NCBI GenBank assembly: GCA_028749235.1
Contig: JAQULS010000004.1
Coordinates: 1 to 46,840, forward strand
Origin: Acidobacteriota bacterium
Lineage (GTDB): Bacteria > Acidobacteriota > Aminicenantia > Aminicenantales > UBA4085
Length of the DNA: 46,840 bases
Direction: 5' to 3'
The translations under genes were made by a program, and so were the position numbers. Position 1 is the stretch's first letter. Each line of letters begins with the position of its first letter. Positions 16,923 through 25,407 of this stretch are shown one piece after another. Under the pieces are notes generated by a model. It worked only from the letters and a program-made list of their open reading frames with translations. It did no database searches and had not been told where the DNA came from.

Positions 16923-18497
16923 ATGTGGTCTACAAACGTTACATACACGGCCATCCTGGTGGCCGGTTCGATCATTTTGCTGATGCTGGCCCTCTACACC
17001 TGGTTCCGCCGCCGCACCTCGATCACCTTCCCCTTCGTCGGATTGCTCGCCGGAGCCGCCCTCTATGCGTTCGGCTACGCCTGGGAGCTGGCCTCGACCC
17101 GGATCGAGGGCATGCTCACCTGGACTCGCGTGGAATATCTCGGCATCGTGGTCATCCCGATCTTCTGGCTGATGATCGCGACCCTCTTCGCGGGCCGGAG
17201 CCGGTGGCTGTCCAAGCCCATCCTGGCCGCCATGGTCGGGTTCTCGGCTTTGACCGTGGTCATCATTTGGACCAATCCCCTGCACCATCTTTACCACCGC
17301 TCGCTGAGTCTGTCGACGGCCGGGCCCTTTCCTCTCCTTTTGACCGAGAAGGGGGTCTGGTTTTGGATGTTTCAGATCTACGTCAACCTGGCCCTCGCGA
17401 TCGGGACGATGATGCTGATCTCGGCCCTCATCCGATCGTCGGCCGCGTATCGAAAGCAGGCCGCGCTCATGGTCTGCGGCGCCCTCATCCCCTGGCTCGG
17501 TTACGCCGCCTATGCCTTCGGCATAAGCCCCTATGGCCTCGATACCGGACCCTTCGGCTTGATCCTGATCGGGCCGCTCTTCGCTCTCGGGCTTTTCCGC
17601 TTCCGCCTGCTCGACCTTGTCCCGGTGGCCCGGGACGCCGTCTTCCTCGGCATGACCGAAGGGGTCATCGTTCTGGACGACGCCAATCGGGTCATCGACT
17701 GCAACCCGGCCGCCCGGCGGCTTTTCCCCGGCTTGGGCTCGAACGCGGTCGGGCATCCGATTTCCGAAGTGCTGAAACGGTACCCCGCGGCCTGCGGGCT
17801 GTTGAATAGGAGCGCGGAGCCGGGCGCCGAGATCGGGATCGAGATCGACGGCCGGCTGCGCTACTACCAGGTCCGCCTCTCGCCGATCCGGAACCGGCGG
17901 GGGCGGGTGATCTGCCGGGCGCTTTCCTTCGGCGATTCGACGGAACAGACCGTCCTGCGGAAGCGGTTGAGCAGCCTGGCCTCCACCGACGAGCTGACCG
18001 GGGCCGCCAACCGCAGGGCCTTCCTGGAGCAGGGCCGGCGGGAGATCGCCCGGGCCAAACGCAGCGGCCACGCCTTGTCGCTCATCATCATCGACCTGGA
18101 CCATTTTAAGGCCATCAACGACCGTTGGGGCCACGCGGCCGGCGACGCGGCCCTGGTCGAAGCCTGCCGGCGGTTCAAGTCCGGTCTGCGGGCCGGCGAC
18201 ACCCTGGGCCGGCACGGCGGCGAAGAGTTCGCGATTCTTCTGCCCGAAACGCCGCCCGACCAAGCCGTCCAAGCCGCCGAGCGCCTGCGGGCGGCCTTGG
18301 CTTCGGAGTCGCTCCCCATCGGGGAGGCCAAGCCCGTGAACCTGACCGCGAGTTTCGGCGTCGCCGGTATCGCCCGGGTTTCCGAGGAAACGATCGAGAT
18401 CCTTGTCCGAGCCGCGGACCAGGCCATGTACGATGCCAAGGCCGCCGGCCGTGACTGCGTCCGCGCCGCGGACGGCATCGTCTCCCCCGCCTTTTGA
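16923..18497 (+). CDS. Membrane diguanylate cyclase: 7TM sensor, PAS, GGDEF
   Basis: A 524-residue signalling enzyme that makes cyclic di-GMP. The first 225 or so residues hold seven hydrophobic segments of the histidine-kinase N-terminal 7TM type. A PAS-like domain follows (about 235-340; MTEGVIVLDDANRVIDCNPAARRLF), then a GGDEF domain (about 350-520). The active loop reads GGEEF at 432-436, a catalytic variant found in many active cyclases. The inhibitory site RxxD is present (R423-A-G-D426) at the usual 5-residue distance, so product feedback is likely. DLDHFKAIND supplies the metal/nucleotide residues. It appears monocistronic, with its own promoter and a hairpin after the stop. Confidence 0.95.
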   Translation: MWSTNVTYTAILVAGSIILLMLALYTWFRRRTSITFPFVGLLAGAALYAFGYAWELASTRIEGMLTWTRVEYLGIVVIPIFWLMIATLFAGRSRWLSKPILAAMVGFSALTVVIIWTNPLHHLYHRSLSLSTAGPFPLLLTEKGVWFWMFQIYVNLALAIGTMMLISALIRSSAAYRKQAALMVCGALIPWLGYAAYAFGISPYGLDTGPFGLILIGPLFALGLFRFRLLDLVPVARDAVFLGMTEGVIVLDDANRVIDCNPAARRLFPGLGSNAVGHPISEVLKRYPAACGLLNRSAEPGAEIGIEIDGRLRYYQVRLSPIRNRRGRVICRALSFGDSTEQTVLRKRLSSLASTDELTGAANRRAFLEQGRREIARAKRSGHALSLIIIDLDHFKAINDRWGHAAGDAALVEACRRFKSGLRAGDTLGRHGGEEFAILLPETPPDQAVQAAERLRAALASESLPIGEAKPVNLTASFGVAGIARVSEETIEILVRAADQAMYDAKAAGRDCVRAADGIVSPAF

Positions 18498-18529
18498 TCC
18501 CTCCCCATCCGGGCGGCTCCGCCGAGGGA
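18498..18529 (+). terminator. Possible terminator hairpin after the cyclase
   Basis: TCCCTC directly after the stop pairs with GAGGGA (18524-18529), with an inner GGCG/CGCC stem. AAAA follows rather than a T-run, so function as an intrinsic terminator is uncertain. Confidence 0.3.
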
Positions 18530-18540
18530 AAACAGCCCGT

Positions 18541-18569
18541 TTGACAAGCGGCGGACCCGCGGCTAGAGT
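18541..18569 (+). promoter_or_regulatory. Promoter TTGACA-N17-TAGAGT of the SGNH/MBOAT operon
   Basis: TTGACA (18541-18546), a 17-nt spacer, TAGAGT (18564-18569). The predicted start near 18576 is only 3 nt before the ATG at 18579, so the mRNA is effectively leaderless. Confidence 0.65.
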
Positions 18570-18578
18570 AGAAATCCC

Positions 18579-19970
18579 ATGCGCTTCCGCCCGGCTCTCA
18601 TCGTTCTAGGCGCGATCCTCGCCCTGCTGGCCGCGACCTTCTTGCCTTTTCCATCGGCGGGAAAAACCGGGCTCCCGATCCGCCCCTTCGATCTTCTGGC
18701 CGGCGCCCGCGTTCCGCCTCCCCGTCCGCCCTATTTCCGGGAACCGATCATCCGGGCCCTGCGCATCGCCCAATCCCTTCCGGTGACCCGGCGCCCGCTG
18801 AAGATCCCCAACGTCCCCGAAGCCGCCGGGCAAGCCGTGATCCAGCCGATCGAAGCCGCGGCCGAAGGCGCCCTGGACGCTTTCTTCCTGGCTCTGGAGG
18901 AGCGCATCCGGGACGCGCGAAACGTCCGAATCGCTTATTTCGGCGACTCCATCGTCGAAGGCGATCTCATCACCCAGGACCTGCGGACGAGCTTCCAGAA
19001 GGCCTTCGGGGGCGGCGGCGCCGGATTCCTGCCCATCGCCTCGGAAGTGGCCCCCTTCCGGATCACGGTGGGACAGGATTTCTCGCTGGGCTGGAAAACG
19101 GTCTCCCTCCTTCACCGCAAACGCGACGCCGCGGTCGGCATCTCCGGCTTCGTCTACCTCCCCGCGGAGCCGGAAGCCTGGACCGAGTACAGGGCCCCGG
19201 CCAAGCGCCCCCTGCTCAAGGAGTTCCGGAAGCTGCGGGTTCTCTACGGACCGACCGAGGAGCCGGCCGTCCTGGAGTGGACGGCCGACGGCGGGGAGCC
19301 CCAGGAGATCGCCCTAGATCCGGGAACCGGGCTCCGCGAAGCCGTGATCGAACCCGATCCGCCGGCGGCCAAGATCCGCCTCGTTTTCCGGGCTTCGGGA
19401 GTCCTGCCGGTCTACGGCGCGATCTGGGACAACGCCGACGGTGTCCAGGTCGACAACTTCGCCGTCCGCGGCAATTCCGGTCTGCCCCTGCGCGAGATCC
19501 CCGTCAACGTCCTGCGCGACTTCGACGCCCGCCTCCGGTACAGCCTGATCGTTCTCCATTTCGGGACCAACGTCGCCTCGGCCGAGACGACGGACTACGG
19601 CTGGTACGGCCAAGGGATGATCGAAACCGTCCGCCATTTCCGGGAGGCCTTCCCCGACGCCTCCATCCTTCTCGTCGGCGTCGGCGACCGGAGCATCAAG
19701 GAAGGCCTGGACTTCGTCACCCTGCCGGGTTTGCCCGACCTGGTCGAAGTCCAGCGGCATGCGGCCGCGAAGTCGGACGCGGCCTTCTTCGATTTGTACG
19801 GCGCCATGGGCGGGATGAACTCGATGGTGGCCTGGGTCAACCACGACCCGCCTCTGGCCGCCTTGGACTACACCCATCTTTCCGGCGCCGGATCGCGGCG
19901 GGTGGCGGGATTCCTCTACAACGCGCTCCTGGCCCGCTTCCGGGCTTTCGAGGCAGGCCGTGCCCGTTAG
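18579..19970 (+). CDS. Exported SGNH/GDSL hydrolase, operon gene 1
   Basis: A 463-residue protein with an N-terminal signal or anchor (ALIVLGAILALLAATFLPFPSAG). The SGNH blocks are visible: block I FGDSIVEGDL with nucleophile Ser at about 124, a glycine-rich GGGGAGFLP turn, block III LHFGTN and block V DYTHLSGAGSRRV with the Asp/His pair. The domain holds a long beta-rich insert between blocks I and III. SGNH proteins of this kind transfer or remove acyl groups on surface polysaccharides. The next gene overlaps it by 11 nt and is a second SGNH protein, and an MBOAT acyltransferase follows, so the three probably act together at the periplasmic face. Confidence 0.88.
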   Translation: MRFRPALIVLGAILALLAATFLPFPSAGKTGLPIRPFDLLAGARVPPPRPPYFREPIIRALRIAQSLPVTRRPLKIPNVPEAAGQAVIQPIEAAAEGALDAFFLALEERIRDARNVRIAYFGDSIVEGDLITQDLRTSFQKAFGGGGAGFLPIASEVAPFRITVGQDFSLGWKTVSLLHRKRDAAVGISGFVYLPAEPEAWTEYRAPAKRPLLKEFRKLRVLYGPTEEPAVLEWTADGGEPQEIALDPGTGLREAVIEPDPPAAKIRLVFRASGVLPVYGAIWDNADGVQVDNFAVRGNSGLPLREIPVNVLRDFDARLRYSLIVLHFGTNVASAETTDYGWYGQGMIETVRHFREAFPDASILLVGVGDRSIKEGLDFVTLPGLPDLVEVQRHAAAKSDAAFFDLYGAMGGMNSMVAWVNHDPPLAALDYTHLSGAGSRRVAGFLYNALLARFRAFEAGRAR

Positions 19971-21174
19971 AAGAGCCGGCCCGGCCGCTGCTTGGCTTGC
20001 GGCCCTGCTCCTTGCCGCGCCGGGCCTGCCGCAGACCGCCGCTCCCATTTACAGGGGCATTCTCGTGCCCATCAACCCCGAGATCAATCGGATCGTCCGT
20101 TCGACCCCCGCCCTGGATCTGGTCTTCGACAAGCTGCGCGACCTGGAAGCCGGGAAACCGGGGCAGACGGTGATCTTCCATATCGGCGATTCCCATGTCG
20201 AAGCCGGTTTCTTCCCGGGCGTCGTGCGGGCCGGGCTGCAGCAGCGCTTCGGAGACGGCGGGCGCGGCTGCGTCAAGCCGACGGTCGTGGGCGTCTACCC
20301 CAAGAAGCGCCTCTCCTCCATCGTCGTCCGCCAGGATGTCAAGGCCGTGCGCCTGGCGGCCGGGCTCAAGGCCGACGAGCCGGGCCGCGGTTTCACCGGC
20401 CTGATCGTCTACCACGACAAGGGCTACGAATATCTCGACTTCAACGTCCTCGACGCGGACAACCGAGTCATAGCGACCATCCCGGCGGGCCGGCCCCGGG
20501 ACTGGCCGGGCTCCGGCGGCATCCAGATATCCAACGTCGAGCTTCCCGGCATCTTCCGGAATATCGTCCTGCGGGCGGCGACGAACCCCCAGCGGCCGGG
20601 CGCCCGCTATGCCCAGCTCTACGGGCTGTCGCTCGAGAGCGGGACGAGCGGGGTTGTTTACCACAGCTATGGAGTCAACGGCGGCAATTGCGACACCATG
20701 CTCCGCTCGGCCTACCTTCACAAGCAGCTCGAGCGGGTCCAGCCGGACCTGATCATCATCTCGCTGGGCACCAACGACGCCTCGACCCCCCTTTTCCGGC
20801 GCGGGGATTTCGCCGCCCGGCTGGAAGCTCTGCTGGCCAAGGTCCGGGAGATCACGCCCCATTCCGCCGTTCTGCTGACGACGGCCCCCGATTCCTATTA
20901 TCCCCGGCTGCGGCGGCGGCCCGCCCGGCCCAACCCGAATATGTCCGCGGTGAGGGACGTCATCGCCGAGACGGCCGCCGCCCGCGGCTGCTCTTTCTGG
21001 GACCTCTTCACCTTGATGGGCGGCACCGGCTCGATGAAGCTGTGGCGGGACAGCGCCTTGGCCAACGTCGACAACATCCACTTCACCAAGGAGGGTTATC
21101 AGAGACAAGGCCGGATGTTTCTGGACGCCCTACTGAAAGAATACGACGCGCATGCCGCCGCTCGACCCCGCTAG
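19960..21174 (+). CDS. Exported SGNH/GDSL hydrolase, operon gene 2
   Basis: A 404-residue protein starting at GTG 19960 inside the end of the previous gene, which gives a signal peptide (AAWLAALLLAAPGLPQTAA). SGNH blocks are block I FHIGDSHVEAGF (Ser78), the glycine turn GDGGRGC, block III SLGTNDAS and block V VDNIHFTKEGY. It aligns in outline with gene 1, including GDS, a strand-rich insert and the His block, so the two look like diverged paralogues. It is probably a periplasmic acyl-transferring or esterase partner of the MBOAT protein whose gene overlaps its 3' end by 23 nt. Confidence 0.88.
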   Translation: MPVRRAGPAAAWLAALLLAAPGLPQTAAPIYRGILVPINPEINRIVRSTPALDLVFDKLRDLEAGKPGQTVIFHIGDSHVEAGFFPGVVRAGLQQRFGDGGRGCVKPTVVGVYPKKRLSSIVVRQDVKAVRLAAGLKADEPGRGFTGLIVYHDKGYEYLDFNVLDADNRVIATIPAGRPRDWPGSGGIQISNVELPGIFRNIVLRAATNPQRPGARYAQLYGLSLESGTSGVVYHSYGVNGGNCDTMLRSAYLHKQLERVQPDLIIISLGTNDASTPLFRRGDFAARLEALLAKVREITPHSAVLLTTAPDSYYPRLRRRPARPNPNMSAVRDVIAETAAARGCSFWDLFTLMGGTGSMKLWRDSALANVDNIHFTKEGYQRQGRMFLDALLKEYDAHAAARPR

Positions 21175-22666
21175 GCTGACCGCCCTGGTCGCCTTCGATC
21201 CGGCCGCCCCGCTCGGATTCGTCAGCGGATTCTTCCTGGTCTTCCTGTTCGTCCTGCTCCTCCTCCAGCCTTTGGCGGCCCGGCGGCGCTCCGCCCGGGT
21301 GCTGCTCCTTCTCGTCTTTTCGCTCTACTTTTACTACAAGACGAGCGGGCTTTTTCTGGGCCTGCTCATTCTCTCCACGGCCGTCGACTTCGGCCTGGGC
21401 TTGGCGATCGGCGGGGCGAAATCGCAAGCCTGGCGGCGCGTCTTCTTCTGGACGGGTGTTGCGGCCAACCTGGCCGTCTTGATCGGTTTCAAATACACCC
21501 GTTCATGGATCCCCCTCCTCCAGGGCTGGGGCTGGCTGGGGCCCGGCCTGCGCAACCTGGCTCTGCCCGTGGGGATCTCCTTCTACACCTTCCAGAAAAT
21601 CGGCTACCTGGCCGACGTTCGGGCCGGGAGGTTCCCCGCCGTCCGGCGTTTCGGCGAGTTCCTGCTGTTCGTCTCGTTCTTCCCCCGCGTCGCCGCCGGG
21701 CCGATCCTGCGGGCCAAGGAATTTTTCGGCCAGCTCGATCCGCCGGGGCCCGACCGGGCGGGCCGCGCCGAGACGGGCCGGGGCATCGCGCTCATCCTGT
21801 CGGGCCTGTTCAAGAAGGCGGTCATCGCCGATTTCATCGGAGTCAATTTCGTGGACCGGGTCTTCGCCGCGCCCGGCCTCTACTCGGGGCTCGAGAACCT
21901 GATCGCGGTCTACGGCTATGCCGTCCAGATCTATTGCGATTTTTCGGGCTACACGGACATGGCCCTGGGGATCGGGAGGCTGCTGGGCATCCGCCTCCCG
22001 CCGAACTTCCAGTCGCCCTACAAGGCGTTGACCGTCAGCGATTTTTGGAACCGCTGGCACATGACCCTGTCGTTCTGGCTGCGGGATTACCTGTTCTGGC
22101 CCCTGGCGTTCAGATTGTCGGACCGGATCAAGAAAGACCGGATCGCGGGACTGCGCACGGACAGGCTCATCCCGGCCGCGGCGACGATTTTCGTGTTTTT
22201 CGTCTGCGGCCTCTGGCACGGCGCGGCCTGGGGCTTCGTCATCTGGGGTCTCGCGCACGGATTGGCCGTGGCCGCCGAGAGGACGCTGCGCCTGCCCCAG
22301 AAGGTCCGCCGGACGCGGGGACGCCGTATCCTGGCCCGAGTCCTCACCTTTCATTATCTATGCCTGGCCTGGATATTCTTCCGGGCGGACACGCCCGGAA
22401 GGGCCCTGGCCGTCCTGGGGCAGATCCTGGCCCGGTTCAAGGTCAAGCTCCTGCCGCAATTCTTCGCCGGCTACCCGATAGTCTCCGCACTCATCGTCCT
22501 GGGGCTGCTGCTCCACTTCCTGCCGGAGAAAGCCAAGGAGAGAGTCAGGGGGCTTGCGGCCGCCCTGCCCCTCCCCGCCCAGTCGCTGGCGCTGGCGGCG
22601 GCGATCTGGCTCGTCTTTCAATTCCGGACGGCCGCCATCCAACCGTTCATCTACTTCAAGTTCTGA
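21152..22666 (+). CDS. MBOAT family membrane O-acyltransferase (AlgI/DltB-like)
   Basis: A 504-residue polytopic protein with the MBOAT landmarks: ALPVGISFYTFQKIGYLADV, DFSGYTDMALGIGRLLGI, FWNRWHMTLSFWLRDYLF, and the catalytic-channel histidine in CGLWHGAAWGFVIWG. Proteins of the AlgI/DltB/PatA group carry an acyl group, usually acetyl, across the inner membrane and hand it to periplasmic SGNH-type partners. Two such partners precede it in the same operon. The overlapping starts and stops (11 and 23 nt) indicate coupled translation. The target is likely a surface polysaccharide or peptidoglycan, but no polymer genes are nearby. Confidence 0.93.
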   Translation: MPPLDPARLTALVAFDPAAPLGFVSGFFLVFLFVLLLLQPLAARRRSARVLLLLVFSLYFYYKTSGLFLGLLILSTAVDFGLGLAIGGAKSQAWRRVFFWTGVAANLAVLIGFKYTRSWIPLLQGWGWLGPGLRNLALPVGISFYTFQKIGYLADVRAGRFPAVRRFGEFLLFVSFFPRVAAGPILRAKEFFGQLDPPGPDRAGRAETGRGIALILSGLFKKAVIADFIGVNFVDRVFAAPGLYSGLENLIAVYGYAVQIYCDFSGYTDMALGIGRLLGIRLPPNFQSPYKALTVSDFWNRWHMTLSFWLRDYLFWPLAFRLSDRIKKDRIAGLRTDRLIPAAATIFVFFVCGLWHGAAWGFVIWGLAHGLAVAAERTLRLPQKVRRTRGRRILARVLTFHYLCLAWIFFRADTPGRALAVLGQILARFKVKLLPQFFAGYPIVSALIVLGLLLHFLPEKAKERVRGLAAALPLPAQSLALAAAIWLVFQFRTAAIQPFIYFKF

Positions 22667-22735
22667 CGATCCGCACAAGAACCCACAGAAAAGAGCATCT
22701 GCTCCGCTCTCTCCTGAAGCACCGGTGTCCGCACT

Positions 22736-23560
22736 TCAGTCCCCGTGCTCCGTGATCGCGCCGGACGTCGTCGCCTGCAAACGCTTGTTGGAACGCGCCG
22801 AACCGATGGCCAGAAGAAGTGCGCCGACGATCAGCCTGAGACATGCGTCCAGTACGGCCGGCAGACGCCGGGCGGGCGGAACCGCCAACCCAAGGGCCGC
22901 AACGGCGTTCCAGCCGGCATGGAAAAGAACGCAGAGCAGGATGCTCTCGGTGCGGCCATAGAGCCAAGCCAGGATCAGAGCTCCGCCGACAATCCCGATA
23001 GCAAACACGGGGAAGTTGTCGCCGTATTGTCCGACGCCGGGAAGGATGAACAGCGGAAGATGCCAGAGGGACCAGATCAGGCCGACCAGCACAGCCGCGG
23101 CCGGACGGCCGGCGCGCCGCTCCATCTCGGGTTGGGCGACCCCTCGCCAGCCGAGTTCCTCCAGACCGCCGCCGGCGACCATTACAAGAAAGAGGGGGGC
23201 GAACATGTACCAAGGCCGAACAGACAATCCCTTTGGGAAATCGGGATCGACAAAGACGGCGATCCCCACCGAGGCCAGGGCCAGGGCTACGGGGAGCGCC
23301 AAGGCGATGAGGTACCACCAGCCGGCGACCCTCCAACGGAAGAGTCGCGAGTGAAATTCCTTGAGGGGCGATTGAGCCCGCGTGGCTAGTACCGCCACGT
23401 AGGCGGCAATGGTCGGGCCGAGACCGCCGAACATGTAAAGAAGCATGAAGGGCAGGCTACCGTAGGCTATCGTCCGTGCGCGCGCCGGCGGCACCAAGAT
23501 CCCCCAACAGATCCAGGTGATCAGAAACGAAACCGCGAGAAAAATCACGAGACGTTTCAT
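22736..23560 (-). CDS. CPBP family intramembrane metalloprotease
   Basis: A 274-residue membrane protein with about seven hydrophobic segments. The CPBP (Abi/Rce1-like) motifs are present: EELGWRG (E134, E135, R139), SLWHLPLF (H167) and the late FHAGWN. I begin at ATG 23560, which opens into the first membrane segment; the longer frame to 23629 adds a basic lead that spans the promoter. Family members cleave within membranes and are linked to prenyl-protein processing, bacteriocin immunity or sigma-factor signalling; no substrate can be named here. It is transcribed divergently from the transglycosylase gene and is convergent with the MBOAT operon, 69 nt from its stop. Confidence 0.9.
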   Translation of the reverse strand: MKRLVIFLAVSFLITWICWGILVPPARARTIAYGSLPFMLLYMFGGLGPTIAAYVAVLATRAQSPLKEFHSRLFRWRVAGWWYLIALALPVALALASVGIAVFVDPDFPKGLSVRPWYMFAPLFLVMVAGGGLEELGWRGVAQPEMERRAGRPAAAVLVGLIWSLWHLPLFILPGVGQYGDNFPVFAIGIVGGALILAWLYGRTESILLCVLFHAGWNAVAALGLAVPPARRLPAVLDACLRLIVGALLLAIGSARSNKRLQATTSGAITEHGD

Positions 23561-23590
23561 GGGATCATGGATATCTTCTCTCACAAAAGG

Positions 23591-23620
23591 ATGATAAAGC
23601 CGGCCCCGGACCTTGGTCAA
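23591..23620 (-). promoter_or_regulatory. Minus-strand promoter TTGACC-N18-TATCAT for the CPBP gene
   Basis: On the minus strand TTGACC (23620-23615), 18 nt, TATCAT (23596-23591). The predicted start near 23584 leaves about 24 nt before the ATG at 23560. Confidence 0.5.
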
Positions 23621-23638
23621 GAACCTCAATGGAATCGA

Positions 23639-23668
23639 TTGACTCCCCCTCCCCCCGGGTGCTATAAA
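23639..23668 (+). promoter_or_regulatory. Promoter TTGACT-N18-TATAAA for the transglycosylase
   Basis: TTGACT (23639-23644), an 18-nt C-rich spacer, TATAAA (23663-23668). The predicted start near 23675 is 3 nt before the ATG at 23678: a nearly leaderless transcript. Confidence 0.6.
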
Positions 23669-23677
23669 CGGCGGTGC

Positions 23678-25123
23678 ATGAATTTACGAACGTTCCGTTA
23701 TATCGGAATCGTCGGCATCCTGGCGCTCTTGGCCGGATGCTCAAAACACAATCGGCCGACCCTTCAACCCACGGCCGCTCCGATCGTCAAGGCATCGACC
23801 TCTCCCGCCGAAGCCAAGACGGAAAGCCCCTCCGTCACCCCCCGGGAATCCCCCAAAACGATCATCCCGCCGGAGGAGAAGAGCGCCGCGGCCGGCACGA
23901 GCATCGAGGAAAGGCAGGAGCCGACCAAGGAAGGCGCCGCGGGTTCGCTCGAGGAGGCCTTGGACGCGTATGCCGAGGCCAAGACCTGTCGCGAGGGCGG
24001 AGACCTCGACGGGTCCCTTAAAGCCTTGGACCGGGCCTATGCCCTGATGCTCAAGGCCGATGTCGCGGCGGATTCGCCGCTCCTGCAGGAAAAGAATGAC
24101 CTCCGCATCCTGATCGCCCAGCGGATCCAGGAAATCTATGCTTGCCAGGCCAATCCCGCCGCGAACGGCGGCAATGTCATCCAACTGGTCGAGAACAAGT
24201 GGGTCCAGAACGAGATCAAGAACTTCCAGACGATCGAGAGGGGCTCCTTTCTGGAAGCCTACAAGCGCTCGGGCCTCTATCGCGACATGATCGCGGCCGA
24301 GTTCCGGAAAGCGGGGATGCCGGAAGAGCTGTCCTGGCTCCCGGTCATCGAAAGCGCCTTCATGCCCCGCGCTCTTTCCCGGGCCAGGGCCCTGGGCATG
24401 TGGCAGTTCATCGCCTCGACGGGCTACCGCTACGGCTTGAGCCGCGACCAATGGGTGGACGAACGGATGGATCCCGAGAAGGCCACCCGGGCCGCCGTCA
24501 AGCACCTGAACGACCTGCACACCACCTTCGGCGACTGGACGACCGCCCTGGCCGCCTACAATTGCGGCGAATGGGGCGTGCAAAGGATCATCAACACCCA
24601 GCACGTCAACTACCTGGACGACTTCTGGGATCTCTTTGCCCGCCTGCCGTTCGAAACAGCCCGCTTTGTGCCCCGCTTCATCGCCGTCATTCTCATCGTC
24701 CAGAACCCGGAAAAATACGGCCTCGCCCTGCCGGAAACCTATGCCGCCGTCAAATACGACACGGTCAAGACCGGCAAGCCCGTCAAGCTGTCGACGCTGT
24801 CGACGGCCCTCGGCCTGGAAGCCGCGGAGATGGCCTTTCTCAACCCCGAATTGAGACTCGATTCGACGCCGGACCGGGGCTACGATCTCAAGGTGCCGGT
24901 CGGCTACGGAGACAGAACCCTCCAAGCCATCGCCGCCATCCCCAAGTACGTTCCGCCCGAAATGTCGTCCTCCTGGCACGTCATCCGGTCCGGGGACACC
25001 CTCTGGTCCATCGCCCGCAAGTACGGCACCTCCATCAATACCCTCCTCAAGCTCAACGGAATCACTCAAAAATACGTGCTGCTGCCGGGCAAGCGCCTCA
25101 AAGTGCCGGGCAAGGGTGCCTAG
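23678..25123 (+). CDS. Lipoprotein lytic murein transglycosylase with LysM (MltD-like)
   Basis: A 481-residue lipoprotein that should cleave peptidoglycan glycan strands. I use the ATG at 23678 because it gives a lipoprotein signal ending LLAGC (C21), and because the promoter starts transcription next to it; the open frame extends 37 codons further up without a signal. After a low-complexity Pro/Glu/Lys linker and a short helical region comes the SLT domain with its catalytic Glu in VIESAFMPRALSRARALGMWQF, then TALAAYNCGEWGV. A LysM domain closes the protein (WHVIRSGDTLWSIARKYG through LPGKRLKVP). The order lipobox, SLT, LysM is that of MltD. Confidence 0.94.
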   Translation: MNLRTFRYIGIVGILALLAGCSKHNRPTLQPTAAPIVKASTSPAEAKTESPSVTPRESPKTIIPPEEKSAAAGTSIEERQEPTKEGAAGSLEEALDAYAEAKTCREGGDLDGSLKALDRAYALMLKADVAADSPLLQEKNDLRILIAQRIQEIYACQANPAANGGNVIQLVENKWVQNEIKNFQTIERGSFLEAYKRSGLYRDMIAAEFRKAGMPEELSWLPVIESAFMPRALSRARALGMWQFIASTGYRYGLSRDQWVDERMDPEKATRAAVKHLNDLHTTFGDWTTALAAYNCGEWGVQRIINTQHVNYLDDFWDLFARLPFETARFVPRFIAVILIVQNPEKYGLALPETYAAVKYDTVKTGKPVKLSTLSTALGLEAAEMAFLNPELRLDSTPDRGYDLKVPVGYGDRTLQAIAAIPKYVPPEMSSSWHVIRSGDTLWSIARKYGTSINTLLKLNGITQKYVLLPGKRLKVPGKGA

Positions 25124-25138
25124 CCGCAAATCCTAGAA

Positions 25139-25283
25139 AGGGCTCGGGGCAAAGGGAGCCAAACACGTTCGCTCCCCCGGCGAGGGAGCTCACTCCGGCC
25201 GGCTCAGTCGCTCTCCCTGCCAAGGGCAGGGATCCGTGCCCGCTCCTTCGCCGATGGGTTTGGCTCCCTTCGCCCCTCGCCCT
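25139..25283. repeat. 145-nt structured element bounded by a 26-bp imperfect inverted repeat
   Basis: The 284-nt gap between two convergent genes contains a left arm (25139-25164) and right arm (25258-25283) that pair at 23 of 26 positions. Inside are two more hairpins: GCTCCC/GGGAGC (25171-25189) and TCCCTGCC/GGCAGGGA with a 3-nt loop (25214-25232). The whole would fold into a long stem carrying two side hairpins. It could be a bidirectional transcription-end structure, a palindromic miniature repeat, or a structured RNA. No transposase is near, and I see no second copy in the window. Nothing recognisable fills 25284-25407. Confidence 0.6.
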
Positions 25284-25407
25284 CACCAGAAGACCCAGTA
25301 TGCGGAGTTGCGGAGGCGCCGAGCTAGAGTAGCGTCGGCAGGCGTTAAAAACCCGAAGCCGCCGGGGCGGAACTCCGAACCGCCTTTCCCGGAATCGGGA
25401 ATACCGA

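Noticed and set aside
25139-25283. CRISPR array or insertion sequence end
   Set aside because: There are only two inverted copies, no direct repeats with regular spacers, no transposase and no visible target duplication.
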